From Pararhodobacter sp. (GTDB lineage Bacteria > Pseudomonadota > Alphaproteobacteria > Rhodobacterales > Rhodobacteraceae): a stretch of 64,000 bases of DNA. The DNA lies in NCBI RefSeq assembly GCF_034676545.1, contig NZ_JAUCBZ010000015.1:1333001-1397000 (forward strand), given 5' to 3'. The position numbers were made by a program, and so were the translations under genes. Below, in pieces: positions 52,577 to 60,420 of this stretch; within the stretch, counting starts at the first letter, position 1, and every line of letters starts with the position of its first letter. A model generated the notes under the pieces. It worked only from the letters and a program-made list of their open reading frames with translations, had not been told where the DNA came from and did no database searches.

Positions 52577-53851
52577 ATGACTTCTCAGGCGACTGACCTC
52601 GACAGTTTGGATTCGCGCGGCGGAATCCCACTGAAACGAAGCCTCGCAATTGCGCTTCGGCGTCAAAAACTGCGCGCGTTTCTGCTGATCGCGCCGCTGC
52701 TTGCCTTCATCATCATCGGTTTCCTGATGCCCATCGGGTCGATGTTGTTCCGCTCGGTCGAGAACTCGGTGGTGAGCGATACCCTGCCGCGCACGGTGCA
52801 GGCGATTCAGGCGTGGGATTCCTCGACCAACGACCTGCCCCCCGAGGCGGTCTTTACCGCCCTTGTCGCGGATCTGCAGATTGCGGACGAAAACCGCACC
52901 GCGCTGACCGTCGCGCGGCGCATGAATTTTGAAATCGCCGGTTATACCACCATGGTGCGCCGCGCGCTGCGGGCAATCGACGACTGGAATGTGGAAACCG
53001 ATGGCCCGTTCCGCGAGCGCATGATCGACGTGCACCGCGGATGGGGCGATATCGAGACATGGCGCGCGTTCAAGGCCTATTCGTCCAATCTGACGATTGG
53101 CTACTACCTTGCGGCTGTTGACGCGACGATGGTGTCCGGCCAAATCGAGGCGGTCCCCGAAAACCGATCGATCCATTTGATGCTGTTCTGGCGCACGGCC
53201 TGGATGAGCGCGTTGATCTGCTTCATGACGCTGTTGCTGGGGTATCCAGTGGCCTTCCTGCTGGCCAACGTCAAAGAACGCTATGCGAACCTGCTGTTGA
53301 TCATGGTGCTGCTGCCGTTCTGGACATCGCTGCTCGTACGAACCTCATCCTGGAAAGTTTTGCTGCAGGATCAGGGTGTTATAAACCAGTTCCTCGTCTG
53401 GATCGGGCTGATCGCCGATGACAACCGGCTGACGATGATCAACAACAAATTCGGCGTGATCGTCGCCATGACGCATATCCTGCTGCCGTTCATGATCCTG
53501 CCGCTCTATTCGGTGATGAAAACCATTCCGATCAGCTATGTCCGCGCGGCAAAATCGCTGGGCGCGAACGACTGGACGGCGTTCTGGCGGGTCTATTTCC
53601 CGCAATCCGTGCCGGGCATCGGCGCCGGGGCGATCCTCGTGTTCATCATGGCGGTCGGGTACTACATCACGCCGGAACTGGTGGGCGGCCCGTCGGGCAT
53701 GTTCATCTCGAACCGGATAGCGCATCAGTGGACTGTTTCGGGCAACTGGGGCTTGGTGGGTGCCTTGGGCACAATCCTGCTGGTCGCCGTGCTGACGCTG
53801 TATTGGGTCTATGACAAGGTTGTCGGTATCGACAACGTAAAGCTGGGGTAA
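52577..53851 (+). CDS. ABC transporter permease with large soluble insertion, PotB-like
   Basis: The protein has 424 residues, about 120-140 more than typical PotB. After a first membrane helix (FLLIAPLLAFIIIGFLMP, about 35-52) comes a hydrophilic stretch of about 140 residues (57-200) before the second helix (TAWMSALICFMTLLLGYP). The remaining helices and the EAA-loop sequence (YVRAAKSLGAND) are normal. The insertion should be periplasmic. It pairs with the downstream permease and the ATPase. The start ATG 52577 follows GGGATAA. Confidence 0.9.
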   Translation: MTSQATDLDSLDSRGGIPLKRSLAIALRRQKLRAFLLIAPLLAFIIIGFLMPIGSMLFRSVENSVVSDTLPRTVQAIQAWDSSTNDLPPEAVFTALVADLQIADENRTALTVARRMNFEIAGYTTMVRRALRAIDDWNVETDGPFRERMIDVHRGWGDIETWRAFKAYSSNLTIGYYLAAVDATMVSGQIEAVPENRSIHLMLFWRTAWMSALICFMTLLLGYPVAFLLANVKERYANLLLIMVLLPFWTSLLVRTSSWKVLLQDQGVINQFLVWIGLIADDNRLTMINNKFGVIVAMTHILLPFMILPLYSVMKTIPISYVRAAKSLGANDWTAFWRVYFPQSVPGIGAGAILVFIMAVGYYITPELVGGPSGMFISNRIAHQWTVSGNWGLVGALGTILLVAVLTLYWVYDKVVGIDNVKLG

Positions 53852-53857
53852 CGGACA

Positions 53858-54709
53858 ATGGCGCTTCCAAGTTATGCTTCGCCGCTGCAACGGACCTGGC
53901 ACTACGGGTTCCGGGTCCTTTGCGGTTTGATTTTCTTCTTCCTGATGTTCCCGATCATGGTGATTGTACCACTATCGTTCAACGCGCAGGATTACTTTAC
54001 GTTCACACCAGAGATGCTTTCGCTTGATCCCGACGGATTCTCGCTCAAGCACTATGTGGACTTCTTCACCAACCCGGATTGGCAGCAAGCGATGTGGAAC
54101 TCGCTGTCGATTGCACCAATGGCAACCCTGGTCTCGGTCGGCTTGGGGACGCTGGCGGCCGTCGGCCTGAGTCAGAGCCATGTGCCGTTCAAACGGGTGA
54201 TCATGGCGGTGCTGATCTCGCCGATGATCGTGCCGCTGATCATCTCGGCGGCGGGGATGTATTTCTTCTTCTCGGCGATCGGCTTGCAAGGCACCTATTG
54301 GGGCGTTGTTCTGGCGCATGCGATCCTGGGCATTCCCTTCGTGATCATCACGGTGACCGCGACGATGGTGGGGTTTGACCGTTCGCTGACCCGCGCTGCG
54401 GCATCCATGGGTGCCGGACCGATGCGCACCTTCTTCAAGATTCAGTTGCCGCTGATCCTGCCCGGCGTGATCTCGGGCGCGCTGTTTGCCTTCATCACCT
54501 CATTCGACGAGGTTGTGGTGGTGATCTTCGTCGGCTCGGCGGGGCAGAAAACCCTGCCGTGGCAGATGTTCATCGGCCTGCGTGAACAGATCAGCCCGAC
54601 GATCCTGGCCGTCGCAACCTTGATGGTGGCGCTGTCGATCATGCTGCTGGCAACGCTGGAAATGCTGCGTCGCCGGAACGAGCGGCTGCGCGGTATGTCC
54701 CCGGCCTGA
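53858..54709 (+). CDS. ABC transporter permease, PotC-like
   Basis: The protein has 283 residues with six membrane helices. The EAA loop reads LTRAAASMGAGP followed by IQLPLILPG, the ATPase contact. It completes the importer with the PotB-like permease six bases upstream. The C-terminal LEMLRRRNERLRG is a basic cytoplasmic tail. Confidence 0.92.
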   Translation: MALPSYASPLQRTWHYGFRVLCGLIFFFLMFPIMVIVPLSFNAQDYFTFTPEMLSLDPDGFSLKHYVDFFTNPDWQQAMWNSLSIAPMATLVSVGLGTLAAVGLSQSHVPFKRVIMAVLISPMIVPLIISAAGMYFFFSAIGLQGTYWGVVLAHAILGIPFVIITVTATMVGFDRSLTRAAASMGAGPMRTFFKIQLPLILPGVISGALFAFITSFDEVVVVIFVGSAGQKTLPWQMFIGLREQISPTILAVATLMVALSIMLLATLEMLRRRNERLRGMSPA

Positions 54710-54729
54710 TGTGATGCACGGAAAACGGA

Positions 54730-54759
54730 AAACGCGGGGCCCATCAGCCCCGCGTTTTT
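54730..54759. terminator. Bidirectional terminator
   Basis: AAACGCGGGGC (54730-54740) pairs with GCCCCGCGTTT around CCATCA, with TTTTT on the plus side. It ends the importer operon and lies one base from the trxC stop on the other strand, where an A/T-rich flank is also present. Confidence 0.85.
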
Positions 54760-55206
54760 CTATTTGGTCAATGCCAGTTTCTCGGCCACGAATTGCTCCA
54801 GCGCGGCCGCCGGGCGTGCCCCCGCCAACCGCGCCACTTCGCGCCCGCGGTGGAACAGGATGAACGCCGGAATGCCGCGGATGTTGTAGCGCACCGTCGC
54901 GTCGGGGTTGGATTGCGTGTCGATCTTGGCCAGCCGCACCTTGGGGGACAGGCTGCGTGCGGCGCGCTCGAACTCGGGCGCCATCGCGCGGCACGGCCCA
55001 CACCACGGCGCCCAGAAGTCGACCAGCAAGGGCAGGTCGTCGGACTTCGCGGCTTTCTCAAGCGTCTTGAGGTCCAGCTTTGCGACTTTTCCGTCATTCA
55101 GCTTGTGGCCACAGATGCCGCACACCGGCGAGGCTTCGGCTTTGTCGGCGGGGAATTGATTGACTTGCCCGCAATCCATGCAGGTCAGGCGGATCTTGGC
55201 ACTCAT
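54760..55206 (-). CDS. trxC: Thioredoxin 2 (zinc-containing)
   Basis: The protein has 148 residues. A zinc-binding N-terminal extension (Cys9, Cys12, Cys29, Cys32) precedes a thioredoxin domain with active site WCGPC (Cys69-Cys72) and the cis-proline RGIPAF. TrxC reduces protein disulfides under oxidative stress. GAGG lies six bases before the ATG at 55206; in-frame codons extend to 55275 without a site. Confidence 0.95.
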   Translation of the reverse strand: MSAKIRLTCMDCGQVNQFPADKAEASPVCGICGHKLNDGKVAKLDLKTLEKAAKSDDLPLLVDFWAPWCGPCRAMAPEFERAARSLSPKVRLAKIDTQSNPDATVRYNIRGIPAFILFHRGREVARLAGARPAAALEQFVAEKLALTK

Positions 55207-55277
55207 CGGCGGCCTCACAGGGTTAAACATTCCGGTATCAGAATGTGATTTGGGCATGACAAGAGCCGCTGTCAAGG

Positions 55278-55901
55278 TCAGGCGCGGGGCGGGCGTGATT
55301 TATACACCGGCAACCGCCAGCCGAACGCCAAGGACCCGCCCCTGAGCAGGAAGGTTACCACCGCGCATGCCAGCAGTCCGAGCGACTGGCTCTCGCAGAA
55401 ATATAATACGATCAAGGCCGAGGACGCGCCCGCAAACGCCGCACTCAGGTATAACTCGCCTTGCCGCAGCACCAAGGGCACCTCGTTGCACACAACATCG
55501 CGCATCAAGCCGCCCATCGCGCCGGTGATCATGCCCATGATCAACACGACCGCCGGACCATGCCCCAGGGACCAGGCCACGGCCACGCCCGCCGGCACGG
55601 CAACCGACAGCGCGCCGGCATCCAGCCAATCCAGCGCCGCGCGCCGGGATTCCAGCCTGTGCGCGTTGAAAAACACCAGGATTGCCGCCAGACACGCGGT
55701 TGCGATGTACCACGGGTCCACGACCCAGAACACCAGATCGCGGTTCAGCATCATGTCGCGCAGCGTGCCGCCGCCGACCGCTGTCAGGCTGGCGATGAAC
55801 AGGAACCCCACCAGATCAAGCTGTGCGCGGCTGGCCGCCAAGGCCCCGGTCAGTGCAAACACGAACACCGACAGGTAATCCAACGCCGCGATGAGGCTCA
55901 T
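55278..55901 (-). CDS. UPF0126/TRIC-like membrane protein
   Basis: The protein has 207 residues with seven or so membrane helices and a repeat of about 90 residues (GGGTLRDMMLNRD in the first half and GGLMRDVVCNEVP in the second), the UPF0126/YicG pattern related to trimeric cation channels. Ion or glycine transport has been proposed for relatives. ATGA overlap with rnhA. Confidence 0.9.
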   Translation of the reverse strand: MSLIAALDYLSVFVFALTGALAASRAQLDLVGFLFIASLTAVGGGTLRDMMLNRDLVFWVVDPWYIATACLAAILVFFNAHRLESRRAALDWLDAGALSVAVPAGVAVAWSLGHGPAVVLIMGMITGAMGGLMRDVVCNEVPLVLRQGELYLSAAFAGASSALIVLYFCESQSLGLLACAVVTFLLRGGSLAFGWRLPVYKSRPPRA

Positions 55902-56371
55902 TTGGACACCGCTTTGCTCGCCGGTTTGAACGGAGCCATACCCGCGCGCGCCAATTCATCGGCACGCTCATTCTCGGGGTGCCCCGCGTGGCCCTTGATC
56001 CATTTCCACGTCACATCATGGTTGGTCTGCGCTTGATCGAGTCGCACCCAAAGATCGGCGTTCTTGACCGGCTTGCGGTCCGCGGTTTTCCAGCCATTCC
56101 GCTTCCAGCCGTGGATCCAGGTGGTGACGCCGTTCTTCACATAGGCCGAGTCGGTGGTGATGGTCAGCTTGGTGTTGCGCGTCAACGCCTCCAGTGCCGA
56201 GATCGCGGCCATCAATTCCATGCGGTTGTTGGTGGTATCCGCCTCGCCGCCGCTGAGTTCGCGTTCCTTGAGGACCGTCTCCCCATCCATCGCCCGCATC
56301 AGCACGCCCCAGCCGCCGGGGCCGGGGTTGCCCGAGCATGCGCCGTCGGTCCAAGCGTAGAGATCAGGCAT
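55898..56371 (-). CDS. rnhA: Ribonuclease HI
   Basis: The protein has 157 residues. The four catalytic carboxylates are Asp in WTDGACSGNPGPGG, Glu in NNRMELMAAI, Asp in TDSAYVKNG and Asp in ERADELA. It removes RNA from RNA-DNA hybrids. Its start overlaps a 47-codon ORF by eight bases. Confidence 0.97.
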   Translation of the reverse strand: MPDLYAWTDGACSGNPGPGGWGVLMRAMDGETVLKERELSGGEADTTNNRMELMAAISALEALTRNTKLTITTDSAYVKNGVTTWIHGWKRNGWKTADRKPVKNADLWVRLDQAQTNHDVTWKWIKGHAGHPENERADELARAGMAPFKPASKAVSK

Positions 56372-56507
56372 GAGGTGGCGTCCTTGTCAGCAGGGAGATT
56401 TCGGGCGCCGCGACGCCGCTGACCCACGCCCGCCGGATCGCGGCACGATACCTCGGCTTGGCGGCGCGGGTCTGAAAGATCGGCAGGGGTTCGGGATCGA
56501 CGCTCAT
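56364..56507 (-). CDS. Possible 47-residue protein between the exporter gene and rnhA
   Basis: ATG at 56507 overlaps the exporter stop by ATGA and its own stop overlaps the rnhA start by eight bases, so the frame is coupled on both sides. The product is basic (PIFQTRAAKPRYRAAIRRAW) and no family was recognised. It may be a linker ORF that maintains translation through the operon rather than a functional protein. Confidence 0.4.
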   Translation of the reverse strand: MSVDPEPLPIFQTRAAKPRYRAAIRRAWVSGVAAPEISLLTRTPPHA

Positions 56508-57114
56508 GCGCGCCCGATCGCCAGCCGCGCGCCCAGAGCGGCAAAGGACGCGGCAAACACCCGTCGCAGCCACGCCATCGCGCGCGCCGAACCCAGAACG
56601 CGGGTGCGCAGCCATCCGGCGGCAATCGCATACAACAGGAAAACACCCGCCGTCATCGCCACAAACCCCAGGCCCAATTGCACCAGCAGCGCCGTTGCAT
56701 GTGGATCGCCGACCGGGATGAACTGCGGCAGGAAGGCCACGAAAAACATTGGCAATTTCGGGTTCAGGATGTTTAGCAAGATGCCGCGTCTTACCAAGAT
56801 CAACGGGGAATGCGGCGTCGCATCAGGCGTGACCTGCAACGCGCCGGTGCCCTGCAACGTGCCCCAAGCCATCCATAGAAGATAGGCCACGCCCAGATAT
56901 TTGATCGTGGTGAACAACACGGCCGAGGTCTGCAACACGGCGGCCAACCCCGCCAGCGCAAAGCCCAGATGCAAGGCCGTCGCCAGCGTGCAGCCCAGAA
57001 CCGCCCACAGCGCCGGCGCAATCCGCGCCCCAATGCCGTGGAAAGCGTGTAAATCACGCCGACACCGGGTGCGAGACAGACAATGAACGCTGTCAGCAGG
57101 AATTCTGGGCTCAT
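56504..57114 (-). pseudogene. LysE/RhtB-type amino-acid exporter with frameshift
   Basis: The first frame (ATG 57114) starts MSPEFLLTAFIVCLAPGVGV, the RhtB N-terminus, but near 57010-57020 it is one base short: it goes into an arginine/tryptophan-rich non-family sequence. The second frame then continues LATALHLGFALAGLAAVL to the end (stop 56504). With one added base the protein would have about 203 residues and six helices, normal for LysE/RhtB. As written it is broken. A single-base loss in a GC-rich stretch may be a sequencing error. Confidence 0.8.
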
Positions 57115-57125
57115 GGTACGCCTCG

Positions 57126-58076
57126 TCAGGCTTGGGTCCGCAAGACGCGCGGCACTTTGAATTCGACGTTCTCGATGGCTGTTTCGACGATTTCGCGGGT
57201 CAGATCATAGCGATCCTCGAAGGCCTCGATAACCTCGTTGATCAGGATTTCGGGCGCACTGGCCCCCGCCGTCAACCCGATCGCGGTTGCCCCCTCCAGC
57301 GCACGCCAGTCGATATCCGCGGCGCGCTGGATCAGTTGCGCATATTGGCACCCCTGCGCGCGCCCAACCTCGACCAACCGCTTGGAATTCGACGAATTCG
57401 GCGCGCCGATCACCAGCAGCGCCTCGATCCGCCCGGCAATTTCCTTGACGGCGGCCTGTCGGTTGGTGGTCGCGTAGCAGATATCCTCTTTGTGCGGGCC
57501 GATGATCGCCGGGAATCGCGCGTGCAGAGCCGCCACGATATCCGCCGTGTCATCGACGCTCAGTGTGGTCTGCGTGATGAAGGCCAGCCGCGTGGGGTCT
57601 CGTGGCTCGATTTTGGCCACATCCGCCACGGTCTCGACCAGCAACACCTCGCCATCCGGCAGTTGCCCCATCGTGCCCACGGTTTCGGGGTGGCCCGTGT
57701 GGCCGATCATCACCATCTGCAACCCGTTTTCCGAATGCCGCTCGGCCTCGATATGCACCTTGCTGACCAAGGGACAGGTCGCATCGACAAACGTCATCTT
57801 GCGGGCTTGCGCGGCCCGGGGCACCGATTTGGGCACGCCATGCGCCGAGAAGATCACCGGCCGGTCATCGGGGCATTCATCGAGTTCCTCGACGAACACG
57901 GCGCCTTGCGCGCGCAATGTGTCGACGACGTATTTGTTGTGCACGATCTCATGGCGCACATAAACCGGCGCGCCCCATTTGGCGATGGCGAGTTCAACGA
58001 TCTTGATCGCGCGGTCCACGCCGGCGCAAAACCCGCGCGGCGCGGCAAGATACAAGGTCAGGGGCTGTTTGGTCAT
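57126..58076 (-). CDS. ispH: 4-hydroxy-3-methylbut-2-enyl diphosphate reductase
   Basis: The protein has 316 residues. The three [4Fe-4S] cysteines are in FCAGVDRAI, ATCPLVSKVH and the DICYATTNRQ region; IGHTGHPETVGTMG holds the catalytic glutamate and SSNSKRL is a substrate loop. It makes IPP and DMAPP in the non-mevalonate pathway. GGAGA lies about six bases before the ATG at 58076; the frame extends to 58097. Confidence 0.97.
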   Translation of the reverse strand: MTKQPLTLYLAAPRGFCAGVDRAIKIVELAIAKWGAPVYVRHEIVHNKYVVDTLRAQGAVFVEELDECPDDRPVIFSAHGVPKSVPRAAQARKMTFVDATCPLVSKVHIEAERHSENGLQMVMIGHTGHPETVGTMGQLPDGEVLLVETVADVAKIEPRDPTRLAFITQTTLSVDDTADIVAALHARFPAIIGPHKEDICYATTNRQAAVKEIAGRIEALLVIGAPNSSNSKRLVEVGRAQGCQYAQLIQRAADIDWRALEGATAIGLTAGASAPEILINEVIEAFEDRYDLTREIVETAIENVEFKVPRVLRTQA

Positions 58077-58183
58077 GGCTGTCTCCGTCTGGATCAACAG
58101 GTAAGGCCATCTGCGCCGCAGGTCCAGACGCGATCCGGGCTCAGAAGGTCAGGCAGAGGCACGGCGATGTTTGGAATTGCCCG

Positions 58184-58615
58184 CTAGCCGAAAACCCCGG
58201 CCGTAATCGCCGCAAGTCCGACGTAACGCAGGGTTTTGGCGAGGCCAACGATCAGCGCGAAGGGTAAAAGCGGCATCCGCATCGCACCCGCGATAACGGT
58301 GGTCAGGTCCAGAACGGGGAGCCAACTGAGCAGCAGGCTCCAAAACCCCCAGCGATCCCACCACCCTTGCGCGCGCGCAAACTGGTCCTCGGAGAGCCGC
58401 ATCCAGCGATGCGCACCGGCCCCCTCAAGCCTCAGACCCATCCAGTAATTTACGAACGTTCCCAAGGTGTTACCGACAGAGGCCACGGCCACCAACACCC
58501 AGATCGGGGCCATGTCCGTGACCTGAAGGCCGACGAACAACACTTCGGAGTTGAACGGAAACAGGGTTGCCGCGATAAACGCCGCGCCAAACAGGCTTGC
58601 AAGTGACAGAGCCAC
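58184..58615 (-). CDS. YqaA-type (VTT/SNARE-associated) membrane protein
   Basis: The protein has 143 residues with four helices. SVGNTLGTFVNYWMG and LSWLPVLDLTTVIAGAMRMP carry the DedA/VTT glycine and proline motifs, in the YqaA arrangement. Possible lipid or ion transport; undetermined. Its ATG is three bases from the stop of the NYN gene. Confidence 0.85.
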   Translation of the reverse strand: MALSLASLFGAAFIAATLFPFNSEVLFVGLQVTDMAPIWVLVAVASVGNTLGTFVNYWMGLRLEGAGAHRWMRLSEDQFARAQGWWDRWGFWSLLLSWLPVLDLTTVIAGAMRMPLLPFALIVGLAKTLRYVGLAAITAGVFG

Positions 58616-58617
58616 GC

Positions 58618-59202
58618 TCAGTCGTCTTGGTCCGCCGTTTCTGGCGCGGTTTCATCCGTCACGATGCGCGGTTCACGCGGGGGGCGTCCGATCACGTCGC
58701 GCAATTCATCAAGCTCGATGAAATTATCCGCCTGACGCCGCAATTCGTCTGCAATCATAGGCGGTTGGCTGCGAATCGTCGAGACGACCGAAACCCGCAC
58801 ACCCTGCCGTTGCAGCGATTCCACCAGTGGACGAAAGTCACCGTCACCCGAAAACAACACCGCGTGATCAATGCGATCGGCCAGCTCCATCGCGTTGACC
58901 GCCAGTTCGATGTCCATGTTGCCTTTGACCTTCCGGCGGCCCATCGAATCGGTGTATTCCTTGGCCGCTTTGGTCACCATTGTGTAACCGTTGTAATTGA
59001 GCCAATCAATCAGCGGGCGAATGGGGGAATACTCATCATTTTCAAGCAAAGCGGTGTAATAGAACGCCCGCAGCATTTTGCCGCGGCGCATGAATTCTTG
59101 CCGCAAGAGCTTGTAATCAATGTCAAATCCAAGGGCTTTTCCGCCAGCAAAAAGATTGGCACCGTCAATGAACAGGGCCAAACGCTCGTCTTTATAAAAC
59201 AT
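58618..59202 (-). CDS. NYN (LabA-like PIN) domain protein
   Basis: The protein has 194 residues. The PIN-type acidic residues are Asp in LALFIDGANLFAGG, Asp in GNMDIELAVNAMELA and the SGDGDF motif in LFSGDGDFRPLV. NYN proteins are predicted RNases. It starts the minus-strand run that leads to ispH, and is divergent from folK across a repeat-containing gap. Confidence 0.9.
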   Translation of the reverse strand: MFYKDERLALFIDGANLFAGGKALGFDIDYKLLRQEFMRRGKMLRAFYYTALLENDEYSPIRPLIDWLNYNGYTMVTKAAKEYTDSMGRRKVKGNMDIELAVNAMELADRIDHAVLFSGDGDFRPLVESLQRQGVRVSVVSTIRSQPPMIADELRRQADNFIELDELRDVIGRPPREPRIVTDETAPETADQDD

Positions 59203-59270
59203 TGCTTATCCTTTCAAAACCGTGCCATAATTCAATATACAGTGCATGATCGGCCAGATTTCGCACCGGA

Positions 59271-59339
59271 ATTCCGGTCGCGACGTGGTCGCTCATGCCT
59301 GAAGTATTCCGGTCGCGACGTGGTCGCTCATGCCTGAAG
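59271..59339. repeat. Tandem direct repeat, two 34-base copies
   Basis: Positions 59271-59304 and 59306-59339 are identical over 34 bases, separated by one T (period 35). The unit begins ATTCCGGTCGCGACGTGG and ends CATGCCTGAAG, and contains the small palindrome GCGAC-GTG-GTCGC. It lies in the divergent gap between the NYN gene and folK. The second copy includes the ATG at 59330, the outer start of folK. Confidence 0.9.
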
Positions 59340-59947
59340 AAAATCCCGCGCACGGTCCGCACGAGACAATAATTGTGAAGCATCTCAGCCACAACAGGTT
59401 CTTACTCGCCTTTGGCAGCAATGCAACGGCAGAAGTGCTCTCGAACTGCGCATTACTTAAGGACGCGATTGCGCAGATCAACCTGACCTCGCTGAAAATT
59501 GTGGCGGTCAGCCGGTTCTGGCGCACGCCGGCCTTTCCAGCCGGGGCGGGCCCGGAGTTTGCCAACGCGTGCGCCATTGCCGAGGGGTCGGTTTCCGCGC
59601 CAGAGGCTCTGGCGATCCTGCATCGGATCGAGGCCGATCTTGGCCGGGTGCGCACGGTGCGGTGGGGGCAACGTGTCATTGATATTGATCTGTTGGCGAT
59701 GGGCGATACCGTGGCCCCGGATCTGGAAACCTGGCGCCATTGGCATGACCTGCCTGCGGCCGAACAGTTGCGTTTGGCCCCCGATCAGTTGATCCTGCCG
59801 CATCCCCGCTTGCAGGATCGCGGTTTTGTGCTGGTTCCGCTGGCCGAGATTGCCGGCGACTGGACGCATCCCGTGCTGCAAAAAACGGTGTCACAGATGC
59901 TGGCGGCGCTTGACCTTGCGGAAATCAACGCGATGGCGACAATTTGA
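59330..59947 (+). CDS. folK: 2-amino-4-hydroxy-6-hydroxymethyldihydropteridine pyrophosphokinase
   Basis: The protein has 205 residues from the outer ATG. The HPPK signature is clear: FLLAFGSNA near the start, SRFWRTPAF, RWGQRVIDIDLLAMGD (the conserved RxxxPRxIDxDLL region) and LILPHPRLQDRGFVLVPLAEI. It makes 6-hydroxymethyl-dihydropterin diphosphate for folate synthesis. The start is uncertain: the ATG at 59330 lies inside a tandem repeat; a GTG at 59375 with GAGAC upstream gives a tighter family N-terminus. Confidence 0.93.
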   Translation: MPEENPAHGPHETIIVKHLSHNRFLLAFGSNATAEVLSNCALLKDAIAQINLTSLKIVAVSRFWRTPAFPAGAGPEFANACAIAEGSVSAPEALAILHRIEADLGRVRTVRWGQRVIDIDLLAMGDTVAPDLETWRHWHDLPAAEQLRLAPDQLILPHPRLQDRGFVLVPLAEIAGDWTHPVLQKTVSQMLAALDLAEINAMATI

Positions 59948-60039
59948 CGGTGGACTTTGGCCGTTTCGCTTGTCATTCCTGAGGAATACCGTTAGAGGAC
60001 GTCCCTTGATCCTCCCCTTCGTCTTAAATGGAGTGCTCC

Positions 60040-60396
60040 ATGGCCCGCGTAACGGTCGAAGACTGCGTCGATAAAGTCCCGAATCGCTTTGAGCTGGTAA
60101 TCTTGGCGGCGCATCGTGCTCGTGAGATTGCCGCTGGTGGCGCGCTGACGATTGATCGCGACAATGACAAGAATCCCGTCGTTGCGCTGCGTGAAATCGC
60201 CGAGGAAACGCAAGACGCGGGTGAACTGCGCGAGCGTCTCATCGAAAGCATGCGCACGCAGAACGAAGTCGACATGCCGGAAGAAGACGACATGGCGCTG
60301 CGGATGGGGGCGGCTCCGGATCGTCCGGCGCTGGACGACATGAGCGAAGAGCAGATGCTCCGTCAGCTTGTTGCCGCGCAAAGCGACCAGAATTGA
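60040..60396 (+). CDS. rpoZ: RNA polymerase omega subunit
   Basis: The protein has 118 residues, starting MARVTVEDCVDKVPNRFELV. AAHRAREIAAGG and NPVVALREIAEE are the conserved blocks. It stabilises RNA polymerase assembly. The ATG at 60040 has GGAG six bases upstream; TTGTCA (59970) may be its -35 element. The rel gene follows, the usual rpoZ-rel pairing for stringent control. Confidence 0.96.
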   Translation: MARVTVEDCVDKVPNRFELVILAAHRAREIAAGGALTIDRDNDKNPVVALREIAEETQDAGELRERLIESMRTQNEVDMPEEDDMALRMGAAPDRPALDDMSEEQMLRQLVAAQSDQN

Positions 60397-60420
60397 TGAT
60401 GACTCGGGCAGGATCGCAAA

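Noticed and set aside
59271..59339. CRISPR-like repeat
   Set aside because: Only two copies, one base apart, with no spacers and no cas genes.
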